Assembly (NCBI GenBank): GCA_025200525.1
Contig: CM045762.1
Span: 75,141,217 to 75,205,216 of the forward strand
Reading direction: 5' to 3'
Origin: Camellia lanceoleosa
Taxonomy: Eukaryota > Streptophyta > Magnoliopsida > Ericales > Theaceae
Length of the DNA: 64,000 nucleotides
In this document: positions 34,644 to 46,895 of the stretch, piece after piece
Position numbering within the stretch: the first letter of the stretch is position 1
Layout of the letters: each line of letters starts with the position of its first letter
Translations under genes and position numbers: made by a program
The notes under the pieces: generated by a model
Told to the model about the DNA's origin: nothing
Database searches by the model: none
What the model saw: only the letters and a program-made list of their open reading frames with translations

Positions 34644-35929
34644 GTTGCGTTTGAGCGACCACCTTTATTTTTGACCCTCCGCTTGAGCAAGGGAAGCTAC
34701 GCTCGAGTGAGGACCATGTTTTCAGCAAATTTGACTAAGTGTTAAACAATATGTTTTGACTAAGTGTTAAACAGCATGTTTTGGCATCGTCATTGCATCT
34801 TAGTCATTCTTAAGCCCTAATTAAGGCATAATATTGAGGATAAGACTTAGAAACACACTAAGAACCCAATGCAATAAGTTAAGTACTATCCGAGTGTGTG
34901 TTTCAATATGTGTATCTGTTCTGTTTGTGTTGATCACATGTTGTAAGCCATCTGATTTGTCTGATCTATCTATCTGCTCTTAGAGCCATCTGTGAGTAAT
35001 AACTTAGTAAAGATATGTTCAACTTCATTTATTTTTTGTATGATGAAATAAGATCTGTTTTCTAAAATGTTATGTTCTGTACAATGAATAATTGTCCAAT
35101 TTTTGAAATGTATTCATAGTATGCTTAGCATATCTGTTAGCTGTTACCCGGTATCGGAGGTTCTATTATAGGACTTAATATATTTGCAATCTGTTACCCG
35201 TATCAGAGGCTCCATCATGGAGCTCAGCATATCTATTATCTGGTATCCAGATCCGAAGGTTCCTTTATGGAACTGGTTACTCATAACCACCATCTGTTAT
35301 GTATTTGTTCTGTTGGCGCTAATGGATGTACCACGTATGATTAAGCATGAACTCTAATTTCGGTATAAGAATATGAATCTGTTTCTGATATGGAATCTGC
35401 TTTCTGAATCTGATATGGGACATCATTTAATTAAACATTTACTCTGTTATTATTCACTGGGCTTCCGTTCACTCTATTACTTATGTATATAGGTGATCAA
35501 GCGAGTGGCCAGGCTCAATGATGATCGCCCAGAGCTCTGTTTTATCGGTCAACCCTTGTGCCTTCTGAAGAGGTTCCGATAGTCATGTGGTCATGTTTTA
35601 TGAATGTATAAGACTTTGTTTTCTTTTTGGAATATGAACAAGTTTTCTGGTTATTTGTATATTGGGCTAAGTCCTCTTCTAGTTATATCTGTAATGAATG
35701 TGACGTAAGACTACTGTAATTATGACGTCACGTGTATGTATATAAGTTTTGAAACTTCTATTCCATGTATGTCTACACAACTCAATGGACGTTGTATTTT
35801 GTATATTTACTTCCGCAACCCCTTTATGTTATATCTTGTTATTCAGATCAGAGGCCTTTGGTAATCCTAGGATTACTGGCCGGTTACGACGCTAAACCTA
35901 CAGGGGCGGGTTTGGATCATGACAGTATA

Positions 35930-36382
35930 GCAGAGAAAATGTAGAAAAATTAAGAGATCGAAAGAAAGAGTCAGATATAGAGAGAGAATTGTACTCTAGC
36001 AACTATTTTTTTATTTAGATCTAACCAGATCTGATGTAGATCCACATCAGATCTACTTAGATCTACTTATCTTCTTTATCGAAAATATATCTTCTTACCG
36101 TTGGTGAGGGTGAAGTAAAGAATCGATGGTCAGTGGTTGCTGGTGAACTCGAATCGATGGTAGTCGTTGGTTACCGGTGACTATATATCAGAAAGAGAAA
36201 GAGAAGAAGTAAGATATGGTTGCCCGTCGACGATTGCTGAAAATCAAAAAGAGGAAGAGGCAGAAAAGAACACAAACTTAGAAGAACAAAAACATTATAG
36301 GACTTTTGAGTGTAAACAAAAGATTATGGGACTAAATAGGTCACACCTTTTTCAAAGAGGACTTCTTGGTAATTTTTCCAAA
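35930..36382. other. Old flank between LTR A and element F
   Basis: About 450 bp with short repeats of 'agatctac' and 'atcgatggt'. The open frame 36167-36409 has no recognisable domain. No gene is supported. Confidence 0.45.
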
Positions 36383-36386
36383 AATA

Positions 36387-37510
36387 TGTTGCACAAATTG
36401 CATGATTAAACAAAACAAATAAATTAATATTTGATAAATTAAATTATAGAACATCAAATAAATCTATATTTGATAAATTACATTGTGGAACATGAAATAA
36501 AAATGCATAACACATAATATATTGAAAGATGAGGAACCAAACCGAAGCCTATGTGATACTACAGTCTCCTTAAAACAGATTAGCTACCTCATTGTAGGTG
36601 CTGGAGGTACGTCGACTTCTATCTCCCAGGATATGACGGTTTAGACCGGCTAATGTAAAAGCACCTTCTGTTAGCTTTGGCGAACCGACAATGGTAGCTC
36701 TCACACAGGAAGAAAAGAAAATTATAAGAGCAAGCAAACTGATTGTATAACTCTAGAAGGCCAAAATCTCTCTTGAGAACCAAAAAGGTTGGTCTCTATT
36801 TATACATCATGGAGGAGAGAGGAGGAACCTCCAGCCATGAATGCTAGCAACCAATGCCCATTACTCCTATAGTAATGCACAAAATTGATGGGGATTCAAT
36901 GTGTAAGTTACACACTATACACCTATATGTATATACATATCTGTAGCAGACTTAGCCCAAAAAGATTAGATTGGTGGACCACCAATCCGGCCCAGCCCAA
37001 ACCTAACTCATTCCAGCAAGCCTCAAGCCCTAAATCCAAGCCCATGATCCACGACCCACTTATCACGGATCACGAACCTGGACCTAGCACGGTCCGAGTG
37101 AGCAAATGGCGCACGCGTATATGTGTGGCAATTTTGTCATAACCAACTTGGACCATAGTCTTGGCCCAAGCCTATCCTTGAAGCATCCATAACTCCCTTC
37201 CTTCGAAAAATTTGAATGCCCCAAAAAGCTCATGCCCTTATCAAAATCTTGAGGTTTAAATAATACCCATCAAAGTTTTTTTCTACAATCAATATAGGAT
37301 TGGTAGCCATACACAATTCCAATACTTCATTCATGAGACCATCTTTATGAGACAATTTCTCATTCAATTCTTAATGGCTTTTGGTCATTCTTTTTATGGT
37401 ATAAAAACCTTGTTATAAAGAATCTACACTCATTTAATCCCATCTCAACCAATTGTTGGGACCTATTTTAATTTCACATTAAAGTTACCAAAAATCTATT
37501 TTTTCCAACA
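36387..37510 (-). repeat. 3' LTR of element F
   Basis: It is 1124 bp. On the minus strand it begins TGTTGGAAAAAATAG and ends ..GCAATTTGTGCAACA. A TATA box (TATAAATA) lies on the minus strand at 36797-36804. It contains the segment TAATCTGTTTTAAG (element sense, near 36570-36583) that is complementary to the element's own primer region. Confidence 0.9.
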
Positions 37511-38068
37511 ATCCCCTACGTAAACAAAACTTGACCGAATAAAGAAAATGGACAACGTTTACAACAAACACTCAGAGAGAGAGCACACAGACTAACCCTG
37601 CATCAGAAAAGGTAGTTGTTGGCCTTGAACCTTTCATAGTGAAAGTCTATCGAATTTACTAGCCGACCAATAAACGTAATGTCTTAAGCTATTCTGCCGT
37701 TTGTGTAAACAGAGACAATAGACCTCACATAGGAGTTAGTCTAACCATTGTTCTTGTTCTCACTTGTGTGTCTGGTATGGCCTTGGAATACTAGCTTGGT
37801 TCAATGAGTGTATTTAAAGAATTTGACCTTACCAATTCTTAAAGAAGTGGCCCCACTTCGCACTCATATAGGTGACCTATATGAGGTATCTCATTATACC
37901 ACGGTTGATTATTCATATCACTTACGTCATTAAAAGCATTAGCTTAACCTTCCACCCTCACACGGTATCACTGTACAAAGGAATGGGCAAGAGGATTTAC
38001 CTCTTTAATGACTCACCCGTTACACGAAATTAGGTTGTCCCTTTGAACCTAGATCTTGGGATCTCTAG

Positions 38069-38367
38069 TCAACTAGGTTGGGTTTTCCATTCCGATAACA
38101 TTACTAAAGACCTTAACCCCATTTCTCTTGACGACGTTTCTACTAACTCTCGAGTTAACCCTTTGGTTAATGGATTTGAAATGTTGTCCTTAGACTTTAC
38201 ATAGTCTAGAGAGACGACTCCATTAGAGAGTAATTGTCCTATGGAATTATGTTTACAACAGATATGTCTAGACTTTCCATTATACATAGGACTTTGTGCC
38301 CGTCCAATGACCGATTGACTATTACAATGAATACAGATAGCAGGCACAGGTTTCAGCCAACGTAGAA
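38069..38367 (-). pseudogene. pol: RNase H C-terminal part of element F pol
   Basis: The frame contains PAICIHCNSQSVIGRAQS, SRHICCKHNSIGQLL and VDYVKSKDNI-type text (here SLDYVKSKDNISNPLTKGL), the end of copia RNase H. It is separated from the upstream part of pol (41695 onward) by insertion E; the native text would run from WLCQFVKN directly into RWLKPVPAI. Confidence 0.85.
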
Positions 38368-41300
38368 TGTCACGCCCCGTATTTTACTTCTCGGATAACA
38401 TTACCAATATTCATTAATTAAGTCCATTTACAAATGAAGTTTCATCATTGGATGAAATGATGAATAACTAAATATACATGGTCCCTTTCATTATACAACA
38501 ATGACATTTACATACAATTAAAAGAAATGCCCTGAGGCTTACGATAAAAGAGATGACACTACTCTTTACAAAAAAATAGCATTCAGCCAAATAACCAAAT
38601 GAAGTAGTACAATCCATCCCTACATTACACTCATGAAATGGTAAAACCTATTGTTCGATCTTCAAATCCGAAAAGTATTTCCTATACACATGTACAAGTA
38701 AGGGGTGAGCAACCACTAACTCACCAAACAATCTTATATTATAACATTAGAAGATATGCAGGTACAAGACACTCATACATATACTTGAAATCATACCATG
38801 TCAAAACCATACGATTCTATTACATAATCTCTTAAATCTAATTTATTTTAATTAACCACAACTAGTTAACTTAAATAAATAAACATGCTTCAATAGCAAC
38901 ATAACATCCTTTTCAATTCATTCAATTATCCATTTGTCAATTGAATCAAATAGTTAAACAATTCATAATGACACTTAATAAAGCATCAAATACATTTTAT
39001 ACAATCTTATGAGATGAATGCATATGCCATGTCATACTCAAAATATTTTTCTTATGTTTTGAAAATCTTATGCACAATGCCAATTTGAAAACACATTAAT
39101 CCAACAATTTCAATAAAATTCGAAGGTGGTAAATACGATTCAGGTAATCCCTAGGCTGGTGTCTGCAAGTAGGCATATCGAGTACTACCAAATCCCCACT
39201 TTACCGGTCTCTCACTGGAAGGGCAGTGGTACCTCATCCGCGCGTGTTTTCGGTATTTTACCCTAGACACTCAGGCCAACTTAACCAACATCAAACTATA
39301 CCCCCTATCCGGACTTACCAACGTATTTACCTAAAACAAATCAAAATGATCTTGTATCGCCAAAAATAATTCATTTCTCAAAACAATAGTTTTCAATTGT
39401 AATTCGAAATCCATGATAACAATGAAATGGAATGGCAATGCAATATGTAACAATGCATTAGGATAGTTCCAATTTCAATTCCACCACACAATGCTCCATT
39501 GTGATCAATTTCCATATCTCTATCAATGTAATATCATGATACAATTCCAAAAGATAATATAATAATGTCAATGTTCATGTATTTACCACATGTAAATCAA
39601 CTACTTTCAACTTAGTCTTTTCAAGATAATTCAACAATATTATTTTCAAGACAATTCAACGATATTCTTTATACACAACAACTTCCAAATCTAACATTTT
39701 CTTATCTTTCCAAGGATCTCCTTAATTAAATACCAACATGGTAATTCTCTACCAGTTACCAAAGCCAAAACTTCTAAACAATAGGTTCATCAATTTCTAA
39801 CTCACATATTTTATCAATGAAATGTAATTACGATCCTTCCAAAATTAATCACCATCCCAAACATTAAATAGAATCGATTTTCCATTTTTCTCATGCAAGT
39901 AAAATCTCAGAATCTTCGAATTAAATCATAATTCTTAATAAGCATAAGTGAATATTCCAATACTTAATCAATTTTATCAAAATCTTCTCTTGACTATAAT
40001 TATAAAATATAGCACGGTGTTCACTTTCCAATTATCAACATCAACCCCATCGATTTAAACCAAGGAAAATAAATAAATAATTAAAAATTTTGATAATTCA
40101 TTCTTATTTTAACCAATTCATCCATTTACTCCAAACGAGCTAAAAACACATTATTGTCTTTTCTTGTCAAAGACTACCAAAACCATTCAAATATTTCATA
40201 AAAATTTTGAAGTACGAAATTATTATTATAACATTACCCAACTAGTAAAACTAGGAATCCAATACTAAATCACCTCAACTTAACTAATAATATTAGTTCA
40301 ACTTTCTTTCACACCAAACAACTTCATCTCACTTATTTTCTCAAAATCTCATACTTATGAAATTTTAACATTTCCATCATACTATATTAAAAGTTATGAT
40401 ATAATCTCAATAACACACTTTTAACCAAACTAATTTAATCCACTAAATTAGTAATTTTATTATCTTCACATTTTTCTAAAAGAAATAATACGAAACATAA
40501 CTTAACTCAACTCATCTTTCAAACATAATCACATTTCATGCCAAGCTACTCAAATAGTCAATCTTTCCCAAATTCTCTTCAAATAACAATTTTCACAACC
40601 CTTCTAAAGTTAACTAATCAATATGATATTTACATCAAAAATTTTGAAATATGCCCAAGAGTACACTTTTAAGATTGAGAGTTCAAAAGTCCTCATTTCA
40701 TACTTTCATTTTCGCAAAAAAAAAAAAAAAAAAAAAAAGAAAAGGAACAAAATCTAAATCATCAACAAGTCACCTTTCACAAAATATCAAAAATATAACA
40801 CTTGTAGAGTTTTTAATCTCCAAAATAACTCTATAATTTCAACTTAACTCAATATTCATCAACATTAATTTATTTTTCTAAAAATAAGTTCCAAAATCAA
40901 AGATGAAAAATATTTCAACTTTATATTTCTCAAAATAAATTTTCCATATGACCCATACAACTATGAAAATTAAATTTCGGATTTTTTAGCAAAAGTTATC
41001 AACACAAGATGATTTTCCCAAATCAATATCAAAATACCAATATTCTTAACATTCAACATAATTTTTCTTTCAAAAATTACCAAACAAATATCTAAAATAT
41101 ATATATATATGTATATATATATATGCAATACCTCTTATAATAACATATTTTCTCGAAAAAACCCTAACATAACTTTAAAGTAATAATATGAAAAAAGTCC
41201 CTACCTCAAATATGAAGAAAAGCAAATTCGAAAATGCAAACATCGCTCGATCATGGTTCCGAGACCACCATTGCGAAGATCACAACGAGCTCTCCGACTT

Positions 41301-41375
41301 TCATTTACAAAAGTTTTGCAAAATCTCATTCTAAGGACTCCCATTTGAAGCTCAAAGATTGAGCAACAATGGAGG

Positions 41376-41407
<32 letters not shown>

Positions 41408-41694
41408 GTCAGAGAGTGAGAAAGAGAGACAAGCAAAGAGAGAGAGGGGGAAAGGAGCCTCTGCAAATGCAAGCCAAAAAAAAAAAGAACAAGAAGGAAA
41501 AAATGGAGGCGGTTGCCTTCCCAAGGGTTGGTCTTTTTTTTTTAAAAAAAAAAAGTCACAATATTATTTTTTGTAATAATACCTCATAATTTTATAATCT
41601 AAATTATAAAATGATATAATTTTTCTTATTACAAAATATAACATTTTTGTACACTACAAAATATAATATTTTGCTCACTACAAAATATACACCC
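38368..41694 (-). mobile_element. Insertion E: gypsy-type LTR within element F
   Basis: It starts TGTCACGCCCC on the plus strand, like the chromovirus LTR at 5784. It shares 'accctagacactc.ggccaactta' (about 39260) and 'ccctacctca' (about 41201). It interrupts F pol; pol text resumes at about 41695. The right edge (..TATACACCCA) fits a CA end, but no clean TSD is visible and a few bases seem lost. It is 3.3 kb, about 1.2 kb longer than LTR C, so it may hold further inserted DNA. An (AG)n tract is at 41381-41407 and a 25-bp triplicate ('actacaaaatata') at 41628-41690. No coding domain was seen. Confidence 0.65.
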
Positions 41695-43188
41695 ATATTC
41701 TTAACAAACTGGCAAAGCCATTCAACTTCTTCAACTGCTTTATCCAAAGCAATAAACTTAGATTTCATTGTTGATCTCCATATACACATTTGCTTTGAAG
41801 ATTTTCAAGACATGGCTGCCCCTCCAAAGGTAAACACATAACCACTAGTAGATTGGGAGTCCTTTATATTAGATATCCAATTAGCGTCACTATACCCTTT
41901 TAGTACCACTAGATATATGGTATAATGCAGCCCATAATCCCTCCAATGAGTGATATTCGAATTACTCGTGTATCTACTAAGCTTGCTAACAGAGTAGGCT
42001 ATATCCGGCCTTGTACAACTCATCAAATACATCAAACTTCCAATGACCGAAGAATATTCTAGTTGAGAGACACTCTCACCATTATTCTTGGTCAAATGTA
42101 GACTTATTTATACCTGACTTAACAAATTTCTCAAGTGTCTTCTCAACATAGTAAGACTGAGAAAGTACAATACCACTAGATGTTTTGGTAATCTTAATAC
42201 CCAGAATGACATCTACAAGGCCCATATCTTTCATGTTAAACTTAGAGTTTAACAATCTCTTGGTAGTGCTAATCATCTCATCATTACTACCAACAATAAG
42301 TATGTCATCAACGTATAGATACAACATGACATAATCTCTGTCAGTGCCTTTGACATATATGTATTTGTCACACGCATTGATTTTGAACCCATTTGACAAC
42401 ATAGTATTGTCAAACTTCTCATGCCATTGTTTAGGAGCTTGCTTCAAAGCATACAATGATTTGACAAGCTTACAGACTTTTTTATTTCGTCCTGGAACTG
42501 AAAACCCCTCGGGTTGCTCCATATAGATTTCTTCATTGAAATATCCATTTAAAAAAGCTGTCTTTATATCTATCTAATGTATCTCCAGACCACGTATAGC
42601 TGCTATCGCAATCACCATGCGAGTGGATGTAATCCTTGTCACATGTGCATACGTATCAAAGTAATCCAAGCATTCTCGCTGCCTGTATCCTTTGATAACT
42701 AGCCTAGCTTTATACTTATCAATTGATCTATATTCTTTCATCTTTCTTCTAAAGATCCACTTGCTCTCTAAAGCCATACTGCTTAGGGGTAGATCAACCA
42801 ACTCCCAAGTATAGTTCTGTAAGATGGAGTCAATCTCACTTTTAATTGCTTCTTTTCACAAAGGACTTTTAGAAGAAGTCACAGCTTCATGGAAAGTTCG
42901 AGGTTCTCCCTCTAACATATAAGTTAAGAAGTCTGGACCAAAGGACTTTGTGGTCCTAGCTCTTTTACTCCTTCTTGGCTCATCTACTTCCTCAACTTGA
43001 TCATCGACTTGATCATTGACTTGATCACCTACGTGATCATCTATGTGATCATAGTCATCTTCAACTTCTTTCATGGAACTCGGAACCCCTTCTTGGATAC
43101 GATAAGGAAATACATTTTCAAAGAAAGATGCATTTCTAGATTCCATGATAGTATTCTTGTGTATATCTGAAATAGCAGACTTAAACAT
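41695..43188 (-). pseudogene. pol: Reverse transcriptase and RNase H of element F, broken
   Basis: From 43188 the first fragment has the acidic linker and [18 protein letters not shown], the region that normally follows integrase. Next (42801-42574) is ESKWIFRRKMKEYRSIDKYK; then 42522-42082 with MEQPEGF, LYALKQAPKQWHEKF and the catalytic LYVDDILIVGSND. Then 42095-41805 has [16 protein letters not shown] text (here [20 protein letters not shown]), and RNase H starts near 41789. Frame changes and stops lie at about 42842, 42576 and 42100. A 12-bp repeat encodes the Asp-rich linker at about 43000-43060. Confidence 0.85.
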
Positions 43189-43539
43189 AAGAAATCAATA
43201 TGCACTGCTATATTGTGCATAATCGTTGAATACAAAGTCAACGGGTTTTTAGGCTTATCCTAATCCTCTTGGGTTTAGGTATTACCACATTTTGCATGAC
43301 ACTCCTACATTTGTAGAATTTAAAAAATAAAAAAGAAAAAGAAAAAGCTTTTAGTCTTTTCCAAAAATTCATACAGAGTCTTTAAACAATTCCTTGTGTC
43401 ACCATGATTATGAAACTCTCAAAATCATATTACAGTAAATATATTCCCAATGTCATCAACCGAATTAGGCACCCAGACATATTTGGTCCAACCTATCACT
43501 CTGAAGCTAATAGTCTCACTATTAGGAAACACAAATCTA

Positions 43540-43930
43540 GTGTTCAATAGTCTACAATTCGGAACTTCATAACATGGCAAGTAGTCTTATCACTATGAAT
43601 CACTAATTTTTTAGCATGTGGTCAGTAGACTTTCTACTACTAGGAATCACAATTTTTTAACCTATGATCAATAGTTCCTTTATTACTAGGAATTACAACG
43701 TCCTGATATAGGATCAATAGACTCTTTGATTACTAGGAATCATCATGTCTTGACATGTGATTAATAACCTCTCCACTAGTCGGAACCATCATGCATTGAC
43801 ATGTGATCAGTAATCTATTCACTACTAGGAACCACAATCTCATAACTGTGCAGCCAGTGGTCTAACACCTCATAGAAACCACAAGTTTTCTATCTCCGTG
43901 ATCAATGATCTTGTACTCACTAGGAGCCAC
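43540..43930 (-). repeat. Tandem array of about 46-bp units in element F
   Basis: Units share 'actaggaatcac', 'atgtcttgacatgtgatca' and 'atagactc' in order. The same array is in element G at 61070-61480. It sits where gag, protease and integrase would be expected. Confidence 0.8.
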
Positions 43931-44107
43931 CAATATATTTGGAATTTAAAAATTCAAAAAAATATTCAACTACCCTAACGAGTTGTCTCATCTTTATTGT
44001 CAAGCAAAGCCACATAGCAATCATATATACTATAATTGACAAAAGGATAACATACTAATTGTCTCTGATTAATTCAGAGATGTTATCATGCAATCTTATG
44101 ATTTCTT

Positions 44108-44206
44108 TTAATCACACTTGATCTCTCTAGATCTTCCGTTAAGAACCTTGCAAGGCTTAAAGTTAGTAGGTGGAACAACATTTCTATTGTCACCTCTTGA
44201 AGTCAT
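44108..44206 (-). other. Short conserved frame in element F (32 aa)
   Basis: ATG at 44206 to TAA at 44108 encodes MTSRGDN, then VVPP, then KPCKVLNGRSREIKCD. Element G has the counterpart at 60776-60877 with the same stop. It does not resemble a full Gag. Function, if any, is unknown; it may be the stub of a lost gag. Confidence 0.5.
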
Positions 44207-45068
44207 TTCTGAAAAATCACAACATAATTTTATTATTCTGTTTTTCCAGCAACTAAACTTAACACTAGAAAATCCCAAAGTCTGAAATTTAATTCAAAAC
44301 TGATCTCACCACTTACTCTAGAATCGAACATGGTCAGGAAAATTTCCAAGAAGACTGGAGGAATCACACCGATCCCACTTAAGACCCAGTTAACCTTAGA
44401 CAAAACTTTCAAGAGTATGTTGACTCCTAATCCATGAGAAACAAATTTAGAATTAAGTTTTTCAGGAGATAAACTAGGTTAAAACAAACCAATTCCCAAG
44501 CAAATAAAATTTGCTACCAAAATTATATCACTCATAAAAGTTAACTAGTACTCCTGGAACTGAGCCTATTATTTCTGAATAAAATCAAAAATATTTTAAC
44601 TAATGCTAAAATTTGGTTTCTTTTCTCAAAACCAAAACACTTTGGAAATAATCAAATTATAGACTAAAACACTTTGAAAATAATCAGATTATAACCAAAG
44701 ACTTTCTCCAAACTTGATTTTTCAACATTTTGGGAATAAAATGATTAAACCCAAAAATTTCATCAAACCCCAAAGGTTTGAAACCAAATCTGCTTTAGTT
44801 GTCATTTCTGAACAAATAATAACTACTCTTTAGCCAAGGCTAAGCCCTTTGGTTTCTATTACAGAAAACCAAACCAAGTTCCAAACTTATAAGCAATTTA
44901 AAAATTGCTAACCAAAATTACAAGTAATATAAAAAATTGTTACAACAATGATTAAGCAAATAAAATGCTTCTAACAATACAAACAAACAAACTTGCTTCA
45001 AATTTAGGTAAATAACCAACTAAATCCAAGCAAAAAATTGCTTCAAATATAGACTAATAGGATTTCCC

Positions 45069-45094
45069 CCCCTCCCTCCCTCCCTCCCTCCCTC
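45069..45094. repeat. (CCCT)n microsatellite
   Basis: A run of CCCT units inside the leader region of element F. Confidence 0.9.
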
Positions 45095-45693
45095 TAAACT
45101 CCTTTCCTTGCTTAGGTATTCCTGCAAAGGAAGTTAGCAGAAAACTACAACAAAATGCATAGGAAATAATTGAATGAAATTGTAAAAACAATAAATTAAT
45201 TAAATAGCAAAATTAAATAAAATCAAAATGGTAGACAAGTTATGCAATCAAACTTATAACTCCCAAATAAATTACAAATCTTATAACTCAAAAAATTAAA
45301 TAAAATTAATTAACCAGAGTTATGTGAAATAATAACACAATAATCATGTAAATAAATATACAATTAACACTTTTAAATTGGCAAGAGTTACAAAAAAAAA
45401 CCATAACTCTAAGAATTAAATTAAAATTAATAGTCATAAGTTATGTATGAAATTATTACACAATAAATATGTAAATAATGGTAGCACTTCACATGTAAAT
45501 AATTCTAGAAATTTAAAATAATTAGCATGTCTATTTTAAACATTTAAACACTCATCAACATGCAAATTATATTATAAAATTATAAAATAAAAAAAAAAAA
45601 AAAAAAAACATGCAAAGCTTCGTAGGATATTGTGAACCAGGCTCATAGAAATATACTAAAACAAATCAATATGCAGGTTTTACTAGAGGTCTA

Positions 45694-46343
45694 TGTTGGT
45701 GATAATTACAAATAAAACATCAAAAAATACACAAAATAAAAGTTACAACAATTAATATAAGGGCTGAGGCGCGGGAAATTCGCTCTCTTTAAGGAGATTC
45801 AAGCCCTCTGCAGTTAGGCAAAGCCTCACACCGGTGCAGCAGAACAACCTTGACTTGTCCCCCCCAGGATACAACAGCCCGACTAAGTCGTATGGTTTAC
45901 CAATACTGCACAATTGGTTAAACCCAAAGCTTTATCACACACACCCTTTTTATTTGCCTATAATAATCTCACTAACATAACCAAAGGAACCCAAGACTCT
46001 TTCTCTCGTATGTCATATATATTATGACAAAGTGCAATACATATATAAATAGAAGTGAACAACTTAGTAGAGAAGTAAACAATGACCAAGACCAAAGACC
46101 AAGACTTGGATTGCTAAAAAAAAGCAAGGCTCACGGATGGACTTAGAGACTCAAAGTCTTGGCAAAGACTTAACTTGTAAGATATGGAAGGATAAGCTTT
46201 GGTGGATAAGTTAGAGACTTGACCAAGAAAGCTTACTAAGGAAGGAATGGATAAGAGACTTACCTTGGAAGTTTAACTAAGAAGAAAAAAGAAAAAAAAA
46301 CAACCTATAACACAATAACACAAAATTAAAATACATGCTAACA
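45694..46343 (-). repeat. 3' LTR of element H
   Basis: It is 650 bp; on the minus strand it runs TGTTAGCATG to TCACCAACA. TATA-like text sits at about 46010-46045, including the palindrome GTCATATATATTATGAC. Confidence 0.95.
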
Positions 46344-46895
46344 TTCCCCCACTTATTTTAATATTATAGGAACAAAACTGAGATTATTAGGCAAATAAGG
46401 ATATTATGCATCATGGTAGGTGTGCTCTGCATTGAACCTCCATTAGTGAAACAATAATATTTACTCCAGAGCCAATAGTATGCTCAGCATTGAACTATGA
46501 CTGCTTAAGGGAAATAAATAATTATTGCACACACATAATATTCAAGGTGTTCACAAAAGCTTTAAAAGCTAGCACATTACGGCCTTGTGCGATCCCAGGA
46601 TTCATAAGTGTATTGGGAATTAGCCCAAATCTCATAGGTAGCGGCCCCACTACCACACTCACATAGGTGAATTCTGTCAAGGGTGCTCCTGTAACTATGA
46701 CACCCCACTCAATAAGAGCTACAGAAAATCATTAAGAGTTTTTTACTAACTCAACCTCTACAATGTTACAGGATAAATGCACTTACATCATAGGGATAGG
46801 TAAAAATTAATTTAGTGCATTTCTCACGGCCATCATATGATCATTTTTCTCATTGAACCCAGTTACAGGATCTCTGGTCCCTGGGTTGAGTATCC

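Larger units (their letters stand above)
23894..35924 (+). mobile_element. Solo LTR A (gypsy-type), split by later insertions
   Basis: The LTR starts TGTAACAACC at 23894 and ends ..GGATCATGACA at 35924, flanked by TSD GTATA at 23889-23893 and 35925-35929. It is present in three pieces: 23894-24702, 32117-32576 and 34649-35924. Joined without the duplicated target sites they give about 2.5 kb, close to the 2352 bp of LTR B of the same family. No PBS, polypurine tract or coding region belongs to it, so it is a solo LTR. An (AG)n tract lies at 24305-24338. A CGCTCGAGCG array is at 32316-32565 and continues at 34650-34710. Confidence 0.85.

Noticed and set aside
36167..36409. 80-codon open frame
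   Set aside because: Runs into the LTR edge of element F at 36387 and has no recognisable domain.
41359..41589. Arg/Glu-rich open frame
   Set aside because: Translation of an (AG)n microsatellite.
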